A stretch of 64,000 nucleotides of DNA from Lateolabrax maculatus (lineage: Eukaryota > Chordata > Actinopteri > Acropomatiformes > Lateolabracidae): NCBI GenBank assembly GCA_031216445.1, contig CM062205.1, positions 18,803,501-18,867,500 of the forward strand. The letters run 5' to 3'. Positions 1-12,039 of this stretch are shown piece by piece; the first letter of the stretch is position 1; each line of letters opens with the position of its first letter. The translations under genes were made by a program, and so were the position numbers. The notes beneath the pieces were generated by a model, which was not told the origin of the DNA, ran no database searches, and saw nothing but the letters and a program-made list of their open reading frames with translations.

Positions 1-3000
1 AGTCTTCCACTGCTGAGAGGTCGTTTGCCATTTGGAACTCTTCTCTAAATAGGCAACATTTCTCCCGTCAGTGTCTGTATATTTATCCGGGGATAGACTC
101 AGGCTTACAGAGCACTTATCAGAGCCTTTAGGGCTTGGGTAATTCATTTCACTCACCCTCTCAAGCGATACAGATTCTGATTTACAGGAGGAAACATCAC
201 AATCCTGTCTGGGCATTTGATCATCCTCTGAAACAGTTGTGCATGCTGATTGTTTGCTAAAAGGCACAGAAAGGGTTTCTTTCTCAGAATTATGGTCTTT
301 ATTTCTATCCTGACATTTTGTAGGACACAGTGCTGACTGGTTTCCTTTCTGCTTCATGCGTAATCTTGCACCCACAGTCATTATGGGAGATGATGCACGG
401 TCTGTGTATGTAGCTTGTTTCTTTAAAGAAAGTGACAGGTCATTTCTTAACGTGGGACTGTGATTTTTTTGGAAGTTGATTTCAGATACAGCAAAACGTT
501 TGTGGCACAGGGCCTCTGGCGTGCTTTGCTTTGAGCCTCTAGAAGAAGCAGATCTGACACGTCTTTGACAGTCACCTGCAGTCTTTAAAGGTGTTTTCTG
601 AGGACCATTCACAGATTGTGAGGCAGACGTTTGTGCTGAAGCAGAGGTGTTAAACCTCAAGTCGGGCATGCTCTGAATCTTTTCATCTGCCCTACTCTTC
701 ACCACACAGTGCACATTCTTGTTTTGAGACACACTGACAACCTCGGAGCCAATTACTTTAACGATCACATTGACTTCATGAGATTTTGACCTTTCACTGG
801 GTGTTTGAAGAACAGCGACTGCCTCCTCTGCCCGTGTTGAAGTCCTTTCCGTTTGGATCCCAACATCGACGGCTGTTTGAGTCGAGCACTCTCTCTTGGT
901 GCAGTCATTAGACTCGCTATAAGAGACGCTGATGTTTGACAAGTTGACACTCCTCCTCGGACTGGACTTGAGGGCTTCACCGGTTCTCATTCCCTGGACG
1001 TCCACCAGCAGGTCTGAGGTGCTGTCAATCAGCTTTGAGAGGTGAGCCGACATGTTTTCCATACTGGCCCACGTCAGAGATTCTTTCATGTCCACTTTGG
1101 TTTTCTGTGTTGCAGGTACATCAGTGTTACTCCTTTTGTGCCGCTCTTTCCTCTTTGGAGCACTACTACAGTTACCAATATTTACTGTCTGAAGGCCATG
1201 CTCAGTTTGAGTGCCATGTTCACATGTCCTCCTTCTTTGGGCCTGTGTTTTGCTTGCCTGGGACTCTTGCTCAGACGAGTAAACAAACATGATTTCATCC
1301 ACCTGCCTTGAGTTGTTACCAAAACCGCCAGTAACATCATTACTTGAAGAACTGCCGGTCTCTGTCAGATCTGCTAGGTGATTGTGAATATCAGCAGATG
1401 CCTGTTGACATGCCATGAGCTGAGATGTTTTGTTCACTTGCCCCTTATAATCCTCCATACTGCTAAGCGTACTGGAGAGCCTCTTGTTGGTGGCATAAGT
1501 GCTCAGATGGGAATTGAAGGGTGAGTTCTGCCCATTCAAACCATTGTCAACACTACAGCATCGTGTTATACGTTTCTCAGCACTGTTCAAAAGTGGAGAT
1601 TTGCAGGATAGGTCAGCAGCACTTCCAAATGCTGGGTTCTTGTAACACTGTTGGTTTGAGTCATCACCTTGCCACTGGTGAACAAAAGGGTTGATGTCAC
1701 TGGAGGGAAAATGCATAGGGGGGTCCTGTGACTTCAGTGTTTGTTGTGGTTCACTTTTCTTTGCATACGGGATGACTTTTTCCACATTTGTGTTTTGTGG
1801 CATTACTTGAGGAGGTAGAGAGTGTCTTTTTGGGGTATAATCTCTGCTAACTTTAACTTCACTTTTGCCTGAAATTCCAGCAGAAAAGTTCTTGATTTTA
1901 GATGTGTTCACTGACACTGTAGTAGAAATATCTGCATCGTTACTTCTGGCCTGTCTGACTTCTTTGCCATCACTCTGAGTGCAAAGCTTTACCCATTTAG
2001 ATGAGAGCCGGCTGTAATGCACTCTGGTGGTTTTGTCATCTTCCTCATCCTCATCTGATGAGTTAAGAGAGGACTCTGGGGAAGCAGTGGGATGAGTCTG
2101 GATCTTAGACTTTCTGAACCTCTTTGACTTGGCTTTTTTAGACATAAGAGCACAATTATCCTGTTTATCTCCAGATGTGCTTAGCTCAACCTTTTTGGAC
2201 ATCACAGATCCACAGCTCCTTGTATTTTCGACGGCACTTCCCTGTGGTATTTTGTGTTGAGACTGCATAGAACCAGAAATGCTTGCGTCATATTTTGACT
2301 CTACGAAGATCTTTGGAACATGCGCTTTAGATTGGTGGGTCAAAGTCTCTTTGTCATTTTTCATTACACAGTTTTGTTTGCTGTCAATTTGAGTGTCCTT
2401 ATCAAGTTTGCACAGTGAATGTGATACATTTTGTGATTTGTTGTTGTAATTCATATTGACCACACAAGTCTGAACAAAGGTATTTGAATGAGTCTTTGGA
2501 CAACTGAACTGAACCTGCGCTGTGATACAAGGTCCACCTCCTGTAGGGTTGTGTGTTTCACCATCACAACCAGGCGTAACAGCAAACTCTTTCATAGAGG
2601 CATTCTCATCAGTGGGTGTGTTCTGGTTGCAGTGATGTTCGTGTGGTTCGAATGGAAGACTTCCTCCATCAGATAATAATTCTATGGCTGCAGATGTGTC
2701 CAGACTATTTTGGAAATGTTGTTGAATCGTTCTTGGTGAGTTTTGTTTGTATGAATGACCTTCTTTATCTTCAACACTGGATGTGGCTTCCATACTGACA
2801 TCCTTTACGTGACTATAGCCTCCGTTTTCTTTTACATTGCCCATGGTGGAAGGTGTTTCATGGGGTATTTGGTGAAGTTCTGGGCAATCAGGATTCACAG
2901 CCGGAGCATCCAAACACCTCTGGGTGTCCACTTTATTATCCACAGTGTTTCCTTGGCAATCAATATGTTTTCTTGCTGAAGAGAATTCACTCACTGAGGA

Positions 3001-6000
3001 CAAACTAATTGGTTGTAAAGTAGGTTTGCCAGAGTGCTCAGACTCTCCATGGCTGTTAAGTGTCAGATTTGATTGGATGTTGTTTTTGGCAGAGGGGTTT
3101 TGGAAACCCAAATCATCGATTACTGGCTTGTTTGATGTTGCATAAGAAAAGTTAAGAGCGTGGTCAATCTCCTGTGTTACTTCAATAGATTTAAGCATGC
3201 TGCTCTCATGGCTGGTCCTCAGTTCAACAGATCGATCTGATGCCAGGTGCTCACTTTTGTCCACTGTATTTTCCCTCGTCATTTTCTCCAATGAAAAGTG
3301 TTCACCAAGGATTGCTTCTTCTTTAACCTGGTCACTCATTTCACCTCTCAGATTTCTTTCTGTCCATTGATTTTCATCACTATTACAGCCAAAATGACAT
3401 GATGAAAAGGAATTCATGCTTTGACTCCTGTTCTTTTTTTCAACATCACTGGCAATCAGTGACAATCTCGTGTGATCTTTCACCACTTCTGCGATTCTCA
3501 GGTCAATGGCGCTACAAATAGCATCTGACTTGCATATGTGTTTCCCACTTTCTTGATGGTTTCTGGGGGTAACAATTTGGGATTCCCCCCATTTTGTTTC
3601 TGCAGCTACTTCCTTTATTATTACATCTCCCTTTTCAACTACGTTCGTCCCTCCCACAGAGTTGCCACTCTGAGAAGTTTTGTCACCACATTCATAGTCC
3701 TCAAAGATCTGACGACTCTGTCCAAGTTTCCTGCTCATGGGATCAAAAACTGGCGATGCCGCTGAAGCCACTGTGTCTTTTCTAATGCTGCCATCAACAC
3801 AAACAGTATCAAATCCGGGGCTGTCAGCTTCCAAAGAAGACTGTTCCCCTTTTGAGTCACTGGTGTTATTATTGTCATCAGGCCCAATATCTTCCTGGCT
3901 GCCAAATGCGGGAGAGCAGAAAGTTAACAACTCACTGCTGTTGCTCCTTTTTGGAATTTTCAGGCTGCCCATGAAAGCTTCCTGTTCGTCTTTGTTCCTC
4001 TTCCTGGAATTTTTACAAGCAGATTTAACAAGCTCCTGCTCAGTGCCTTTGGTTTCAACCGTATCTAATGTTTTGTCCCTTGTAAAAGACACATATTTGC
4101 TATTCCCTAACTCATATTGCTGTGTATTGTTCAACTTTTCTGTTGAACCATCTAGATTGCATAGTACTTCATCTCCAGTGGACGGCTTGAAGGCACTTGC
4201 GGCGTCAGACATCTTGTTTAATATTTGACTTAAGTTAGTGGGACTTGTAGAGAAATGCATTGCTGATTGACAACCCGATGTACACATTTCAGTGTCAGAG
4301 GACATCGTTATGTCAGCCGCCACCATTTCAGGTACATCTGTGAACACCTGAACCAATTTTACTTGTGATGCTTGTTTAGTGTGGTGGATCTCAGTGGGTG
4401 AAACACAAGCGGTCTGATCTAAGGTTGGTAAGGATGTTGGACTTTTCTTGTTGCTGTAGTCTGGAGTATCTATAAATACCTCCCCCACATTTTTTATTTG
4501 TCCCTCTGATGGCTCTACACAACATCTTACGTCCTTCAGGGCTTCATCTGGTGTTGTTGGAATCTCAGAGTCTTGAAAATCTAAGGTTTCTGACATGCCC
4601 CTAGAAATTTCAACACTGTGTTCCTGCACTGTTACATTTACACCCTCAGTGCTGGTGGACGTTGAGCTATAGCTTCTAGATCCGCTCTGAGAGTCTGAAA
4701 AGTTCATACTGGTTGGACTGGGACTGCTGCTGCTGCTGCTCTCTGCACCTATGAACATCATTTTTCGTTGGAAAGGCAAAGAATCCCTGTAAACCCTGGG
4801 ACTGTCTGCTGCATCAGTGGAGGACCAGGCATCAGTGAGCGCCAGCATGTTTTCTGGCTCCCGCACACTGCAGCTGCTCAGGGAGCGTGGGCTGCTGGTC
4901 GAAGTGGTCTGCATGTTCCCAAAGTCCTCAATCAATCTGTTTACAGTGTCTCTACATCTGGAATCTGTTACTAATGGGTTGTGGGAAGGAGGCTTCCTTG
5001 TTGCACTACTGTGTCTTGATTTTGGGGAGCCTTGCTGGCTCAAATACGCCTCTGCTGAAATTACCTGAGGTTTCTGACAGCTGTCCCAGTCTAAACTGAT
5101 CTCTGCTGCTGTATTGTGCCGCATGGATGAATGGGAGGCATCTGTCATCAATGAGTAAGTTGGCACCACTGTCTGGCAAAGCCTCTCCACTGTTGAGTAT
5201 ATCCCACTGCTCTCCACAGCCAATGAATCTTTAGACATCAGACTGTCTTCGCTCTCTGCTTCACTCAGAATTGCTTCTTCGCGTCTCAGCTGCTCTGTTA
5301 GGGCTGTCGCATAAGCAGAGGACAGGGAATCGAGAGAGAAAAGGCTCTCACAGTCTGACGTTCCCTCATCCCTGTCGTCTTGCTCTTCCTCCCATCCGAT
5401 CAATCCCTGCTGTCTCTCTACCCATCTGCTGGTCTTGTTCATCAGAGCTTCTGTACTATGCCACCGCCTGTGTCTAATGTCCTCAAACAGAGTCCTTTGG
5501 TCAAGCTCCTCACATGAGACGGCTGTTTTAACAGCACATTTGCTTCGGCTCGTCTTGGTATCTTTAAGGCTCCTGTCTCTTCTTTGTCTCCAGTGAAATT
5601 TGCTCGCTATCCTCCCCAGAGGTGTGGGGCCTCGTCCTCCATTCGCACCTGTTGGTGGTTTCCTGAACACTTTGGACATAGCTGTTTTCAACCTGGGCCC
5701 CACAGAACGAGAGAAAGTCTTCCTGATGGTTTCTAGTCCGTTGTTACCTGCATGGGGTTGAGTTATCTCATCCATGCAAGGGACAATCTGAGAACTGCGT
5801 TTGTGTGTTGTGGGTCCTTCCATATTTTCTTTGCTGACTGGCGGCACAGTAGTTCCAAGAGGTGACTTCGGAGTAACCACTGGCTTCTGATCCGATCTGT
5901 TTTTAAAAGACAGGTCTCGGTTTGGCAGCAGAGGTTTCCTCTCCGGTCGTTCCCGGCAGGGCTGAACTTGGGGCTCCTCTTTGGCAGTCTGTCTGATGTT

Positions 6001-6184
6001 TTCAGAGGAGCTTACTCTACTCTGGCAGGCTTTACCTTGTCCATAGAAGAGCGAACCGGAACAACTCTGGGTTCTCTCCCGAGGAAGACACTCCTCCGAA
6101 ACCCACTTCCTGCTGCCAATGGAATCAGAGGTTGTGGAGGAATTTGACGTCAGGTCTGTGGATCTGTTTCTCTTGAGGAAGTGC
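1..6184 (-). CDS. stard9: STARD9 giant exon (5' part), disordered tail
   Basis: A single open frame of 6,183 nt plus one split-codon base runs from the acceptor at 6185-6187 to the window edge with no stop. Base 1 falls on a codon boundary. It corresponds to the very large penultimate-region exon of mammalian STARD9. Composition is Ser/Thr/Lys/Glu-rich and mostly disordered. Islands match human STARD9 from memory: SLDSLSSAYATALTEQLR (near 5310), SVDNGLNGQNSPFNSHLSTY (near 1492-1563), VDEIMFVYSS (near 1267-1302), WASMENMSAHLSKLIDSTSD (near 1010-1080), two CSTQT/HGTQT-type motifs, and ASSPIMTVGA near 380. Such T-Q-T motifs resemble dynein light chain LC8 anchors, but that role is only a suggestion. 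There is no sign of frameshift. Confidence 0.95.
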
Positions 6185-9100
6185 CTGTTAGGGAGAGAAA
6201 AAGAAAAATACTAATTTAAGATTAAATTTAAGAAAATATTTATATACAGGAGGTACCAGCGACCATAAACCAGCCAGATAAAAAATAAAACAGCTGAAAA
6301 ATGTTCGACTGCATTATCCCGGTTGGTTAAGCAAAGAGGTTTGCTTCCTGCCCTCCATGCAATCAACTCTACAGGTTTTACCACTCTAAGTGCTTACCTG
6401 AAGATTGGGGTGTTCTGTGGGTAGAGTCGGGACAGGAGATCTGCAGAGAATGAGTGTCTACGAGAAACAAATGGTCTTCCCCTGGGCTTTGAGGGGGACC
6501 CCAGCTCAGGAGACTCTGGGCTGTCTGGTCCTGGAGGCAGGGCCCTTTCCAGCTGCTGCAATTCCCTCTTAGCTTCCAACAGATTCCGCTTGCGGGCGAT
6601 TCTCTCTAGCTGGTAGTGCAACCTTTTTCGACGGATGCGACTCTCGGCACGGCAAAGGGCGTGATGCTTTAGTAGCTCCTCCTGCACCACCTTCTTCCTG
6701 GCCCTTACCACCTGGGACGGACAATCCACTGTGTGACCTCCCTGGTCCCCAGATGCCTGGCTTGTCAGCCGCACCAGGAAGGGAGCAGGGATAAGGTCTG
6801 TTTGAACGCCGGACTCTTGGGTGATTCTCTGCTCTACAGTTGTTAGGCGCTGTTTCTCCTGCAAAATCCACTGGCGGACTGTCAAGTAAAGATTTACAGA
6901 AGGGAATCATAAGGGGTGGATGTCTTACACCTAACATTTGATATGGTTATCCATTTTGCTATAAACTATATAGAGTTCTGTCTCAGAGTTTGAAAGTTGA
7001 CAGGTATCTGCATGAGCAATAACTTTTTTCTTAATGTGTGTGTGCAAAGACTACTTACTCTCACTGTGCTGCTGTCGGAGGTGGGCCTGCTCCCTCTCCA
7101 GTTCTCTCTCAGCCCGTCTCTGTTCAGCCTGAATCTCCTGTCGCAAACTCTCCACGTAGCACTGCTGCTCCTCCACACGCTGCCTAGCAGTAGGCTCCTC
7201 ACTAGGGGAGAGACAGGCACCCAGCTGCCCTTGGAGCTTCACTTCTTCGACACTTTAAGACAGACACACAGATCCAGGATAAAATACAGACTGAAAAACT
7301 TTGACGGAAAAAAACCTTAAGAAACAATGGTACAATTTCATGTCTAGAATTTAGTAGTTTGGTGGAGGCAGGTTTAAAGTAAAAGCTACTGTTGTTGGTT
7401 TACAGTTCAGCGTCTCAGCAGTAACCAAGCAACGGCTGAGCCGTTCCTGTAAACAGCTGACTGGGATTGTTCACAAAGGTGGGGGGTAATGTTGTGGTAA
7501 TGGAAACACATGCCATCTTCACCAGCTGTTTTGAAAACACACATGCAAGCGTTGTCCTATTGTACAGCATGAACACTCGTACAGAACACATACCTCTTTA
7601 TCAAATATGTATGCTGTGAGTTGGCTGAATCTCTTTACACCACACAGGGTTATGTTATTCTGTGAATTTTTTTTGAAGGCAGTATTTACCTGTGATCAGG
7701 GTTCGAGGGGCAAAGGTCAATGTAGGTGCAGGTCATGCCACCTTCACTGGCCTGAGAACAGTAAAGAAAAGATCAACTTTAATATTTACCAGAAATACAA
7801 AAAGAAAAATACACAACTATCAGTACTCTCAAACAAATATACTGTAGAAAATTATCATAACAATTTGTGCATCACTAACATAACAGTATATCAATCACAG
7901 CATCCCAGTCATCTGCTCATCATCAATATAATCATGATTTCCATCATAACCAACAGCATCATTTTCAGTTTCAGCTGAGTGGCACCTACCCGTCTCCGTT
8001 CCCGGAGGACGGCAGCTTCTGCCGGGTGGTTGAAGCGGAACTTATGCACTCCTCCCAAGGTGATCACCGTCCCTGGAGACAAGAGAGACACATTCTTCAT
8101 CACAAGCTGTGCTTATCCTGTAGCACTGTGCTGATGTAAGCTGAGGACAGTAGGTGTATGTGCTGCAGTTTATGAGTGGGGCAGGGTGTGTGCGAGTGTG
8201 TGTCAATATTTTTTATCCTTGGGAAGAATCTCTGTGCATCTTTTATGTGTTCGTGCATATATAATTGAACATTAACCCACATCTGCTATCAAATCTAATC
8301 TGTGCATCTTTGAGCAAGTGTGTGTATATAATTGTACATTAACCCATATATGCTATCAAAACTTATCTGTGCATCTTTGAGCATGTGTGTGTATAAAATT
8401 GTACATTAACCTATCTGTGATATCCAGCATAGTGCAATTACATGACAGGCCTTAATGCTCAGTGTCAAGTGCTGCTCAGGTCTGATTTTATGCATCACTA
8501 AATGTCTATTCTGACAACATCAGCAATTCTAAAAAGACGTGGGATAAATGTCATTCTCTCATTTATTCTGCTTTTTTTGCCGCACCGTGGCTGATAAACG
8601 TCTAATTTTGAACAGAACTCTTGAACTTGTATTATTAAGATGCTTTTAGCTTAATAATACAACAAGTAATGAAAAAAACACCAAAAGTGTCACTTAAAAT
8701 TTGTCACATTTGGAAGGTGACATGCAAGTTGCATGCCTGCATATCCATGAGGCTCAGATCAGATATTTAAAAACATGCCACAACTTTCTTTTTGCTGTTC
8801 ACGCTGACTACAAAATATCCAATCTGTGTCACATGTACATAAAAAATGCAGTGGGAACAAGATAGTGTGAACAAACTGTTATAGAGGACATGAGCTGACC
8901 TTGAGCCAGTCTGCAGGGCTCAGTGACCTCTCTGTCGTTGAGCAGGCAGATGCAACCTGGCAGCGGTCTGAGCGTTACCACACCTCCGTGGTTCTCAATC
9001 TCACAGCTGGCACTGCCCTGCAGAACTAGAAACAGAATGCAGAAACACAATCACACATACAGATTTAGAAAGCTGTGCTGATGCAACTACTGTACTACTA

Positions 9101-11981
9101 ACTATATTCAGCGCTCAATGCATAATTTAATGAGAAGTGAACAGACCACTTTAGGATGTTTTAATATGCATTCTCATTTAACAGTTACGATGTACTGTAT
9201 ATTTGTAAATCAAATTTGTGTTCCATGTTTCATGCTGCATGTTTTGTCTAAAGCTAGTTTGCTGTATTTCTGCGATAATGCATGGTTGTAAAATGTTTTG
9301 GAGATTTCAACTTTTGTAATCCACAACAGCTGAGAAAAAAATATGATTATACAGTTTGAAAGCGAATATTTGCAGTTTGATGAGAAAACACAGAGACCAA
9401 ATGAATAAATAATACCTATGTGTGGTTCTTCAAAATGTTCCTGAGGTCCAATGCGGGTGACCCCTTCCTATAAGAAAAAACATTATGTAAACATGACAGC
9501 TATATTCAAAATTTACATAAACAAAAATGTCAAAACAGCTTCGCTGCATACTAGACTACTTTAACTGGTTGTGCTCGAAACACAGGCAATGGTAGATATA
9601 ATGAACAAAACGTTACACAATGATCTTTAAAGAACTACTGTCCTTACATTTCTAATCCTCCACTTAGCTGACAAGAAAAAATATCATTTGTATACTTTGA
9701 AGTATTATCTAATGGGATTAAAGGCATTCTTATATGGTGTCAAGACCACATGTGCTCCCAGGTGGCCTCAGCTCTTCACATTCAGGAAACAGTGTAATTG
9801 TCAGGCCTAAGGGTATGCTTGTCATTGTCAGAATCAGGACAGCTTAAGCTCCCCTGAGTCCTAGCCTCAGAACTAAGAGCCTCTTATCCAACCGAGCTTC
9901 ATGCATTGCAGAAGACACACACACACACAGAGAGAGATGGGAGATGAGAGATCGACAGGACAGTTGGAGGGTAGAGTCTAAAGAACAGACAGTAGAAACG
10001 CACCTTTTCTCAAGAGTTTTTCTAGCAGAACAGAGAGAAATACTAGGAAGAGGAGGGAGGAGAATCTAGTAGAGAAAAAAAGAGATGGTTTCAGTCAAGA
10101 CAGCTGACAAATCAGTAACTTGAGAGATGGAAAAAGTAGAGCAAATGTAAAGAATATCAGTTTGTGGCAGTTTGCATCACGTTATTTGTGAAAATGTGTA
10201 TTTTTAGTGTAACAGCATGTGTGAAAATGTGTGAGTGATGAAAAGAAACGTACAAAGAGACACATTGTTAGTACACATTTAATACCATTCAATAAAATTA
10301 ACATGTATAACACTATTAATATTAATATTAACTCCTGTACTTATGCTAGTAATTCTGATACCTAACTAATGTATTCTAATATTTACACCAAAAAACAGTG
10401 GACCAAGTGAATAAAGTAAAGACCTCATCAAGGGGGACAATTAAATAATACCAAAATAAAACAGCATTACTGTTTATGGACACTTTTGCCTTTTTATCAT
10501 CATACCCTGAGGTGATAGAAGACGACCCCGGTGCTGAGAACATCTCTGTCGAGTGTAACCAGGTGAGGTTGGAGGGAGTTGATGAGGAATCCAGCCCGGT
10601 CTTTGTTGATGTCCAAGCTGTACTGCTTCAGCAGCTCCTTCTTGTCTCTCCAGCTCTCCGACCAGTCCTTCGTCAGCTGCTCCACCTGGGGAGGAAACAT
10701 GGATGAAGACGATGACAGACGGTATATCAGAGAGGGGGTTGAAACCAGAGCTACCAATACTATAATAATAGTACTTTTTCCACTGCCGCCACCACTACCA
10801 CAACTACATGAAATAATAAAGATTATTTACCATATTTGGCTGTGTTACAGCTTTTCTTTTAACAAAGGCTTCACAGAGAACATTTTTTTCCATTAAAAAA
10901 ATCTTCTTCGTTAAAACTTTTATCCAGGGGATAAAAGTTTTCTACATACAGCAAGGAGTGAGTTGGGAAAAAATTCCAATATAACTTGGGTGAACTGATC
11001 CTTTAACTGTATATCAAGCACACTTAGAAAGATAGAAATGTGTCATTGTTATTTATTTTTATCTTTTCTAAAACCTTGTGACCTGACTCAAGTTTAAAAT
11101 TTAAGACCTGTCAGTTTAATAATGTTTGGCCGTGCAACATGCATTTGTGATGTTGGACCCATCAATAGGTCAGTGAGGTTACAGATGTCAAAGGAGTAGT
11201 TTTTGTAGGGTGAGGCTTTATGTGGGGCGCAAGGTCCCAAGCCTGCTGATTATACGTTGCCCTGTATTTCTGTCCAGTGAAATTTGTGTCAGACTGAAAA
11301 ACATTCAACTGAATATGAAAGCACAACCATCGGTGTCGACCTCGTGTTACCTTTAGTTCGTTCTGTAGCACGATGTCAGAAAGATTTCCATCCCTCTCAT
11401 CACTCAGGGATGGACTGGGATTACGCTGCTGTCAGTCAGGAGGGGAAAAAAAATGATCAGTCAACATACTTTGCAAAAGGAAAATGTCACATTTGTTACA
11501 ATGCAATTCAGTCTTTACCAACCAGGGGATTAAACATGTCACAAAGACACAAGGCATTGTATTAAGCCTTTGCTATAAAAATGTGTAATGTGGGAATCTC
11601 TTTCATTCAAAGCCTTACAGTACTATGAGGTTTTCTGGGGGGGAAACCCAGTGGGGTGTATCCCTGGGAGAGTTAGCGTTATTCTCTAAGATAAAAGATC
11701 ACCATACCATTTCAAAGCTGAGCAGCATGCTCTTCAGTCTGTCAATCTCTTCTCTCAGTTCCCTGATCAGGCGAACATTGACATCCTGCACAAAAAGTCC
11801 AGACACACATTAACCTACTAAAAACATTTATATCAAACATTAAATCTTGTCGTCGGACTCCAAATAGCCACTGACCTCATTAACCCGAGGCTTGTTGACA
11901 ATATTTCTGGCATGGGCAGCATAGCGCAGTGTGCTGAGGGTCTCGTTGTAACTGTTAGCAGAGGGTGAGACCGCTGCAACC

Positions 11982-12039
<58 letters not shown>

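Larger units (their letters stand above)
7990..10685 (-). other. stard9: STARD9 FHA domain and linker, exons 15-18
   Basis: Exons 10685-10506, 9467-9416, 9025-8900 and 8072-7990. They encode the kinesin-3 style forkhead-associated (phosphothreonine-binding) module. The translation includes PHLVTLDRDVLSTGVVFYHL, then a Gly/Glu-rich strand, a C-x-I-E-N-H-G-G-V-V-T-L segment, LLNDREVTEPCRL, and the closing strand HKFRFNHPAEAAVLRERRR. This closing segment is almost identical to human STARD9 and marks the end of the domain. The domain normally sits just after the neck coil of kinesin-3 motors and helps control dimerisation or cargo contacts. That role here is inferred from the family. Confidence 0.93.

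Noticed and set aside
3737..4228. 163-codon plus-strand open frame
   Set aside because: It is antisense to the continuous STARD9 giant exon, which has clear orthology. The plus-strand translation has no recognisable character.
6394..6885. Apparent stand-alone 163-codon minus-strand gene
   Set aside because: Its first codon is not ATG and lies in intron. Splice sites at 6878 and 6398 make it STARD9 exon 21.
8232..8434. CRISPR-like or regulatory repeat array
   Set aside because: Units are contiguous without spacers and the genome is vertebrate. It is a small tandem repeat.
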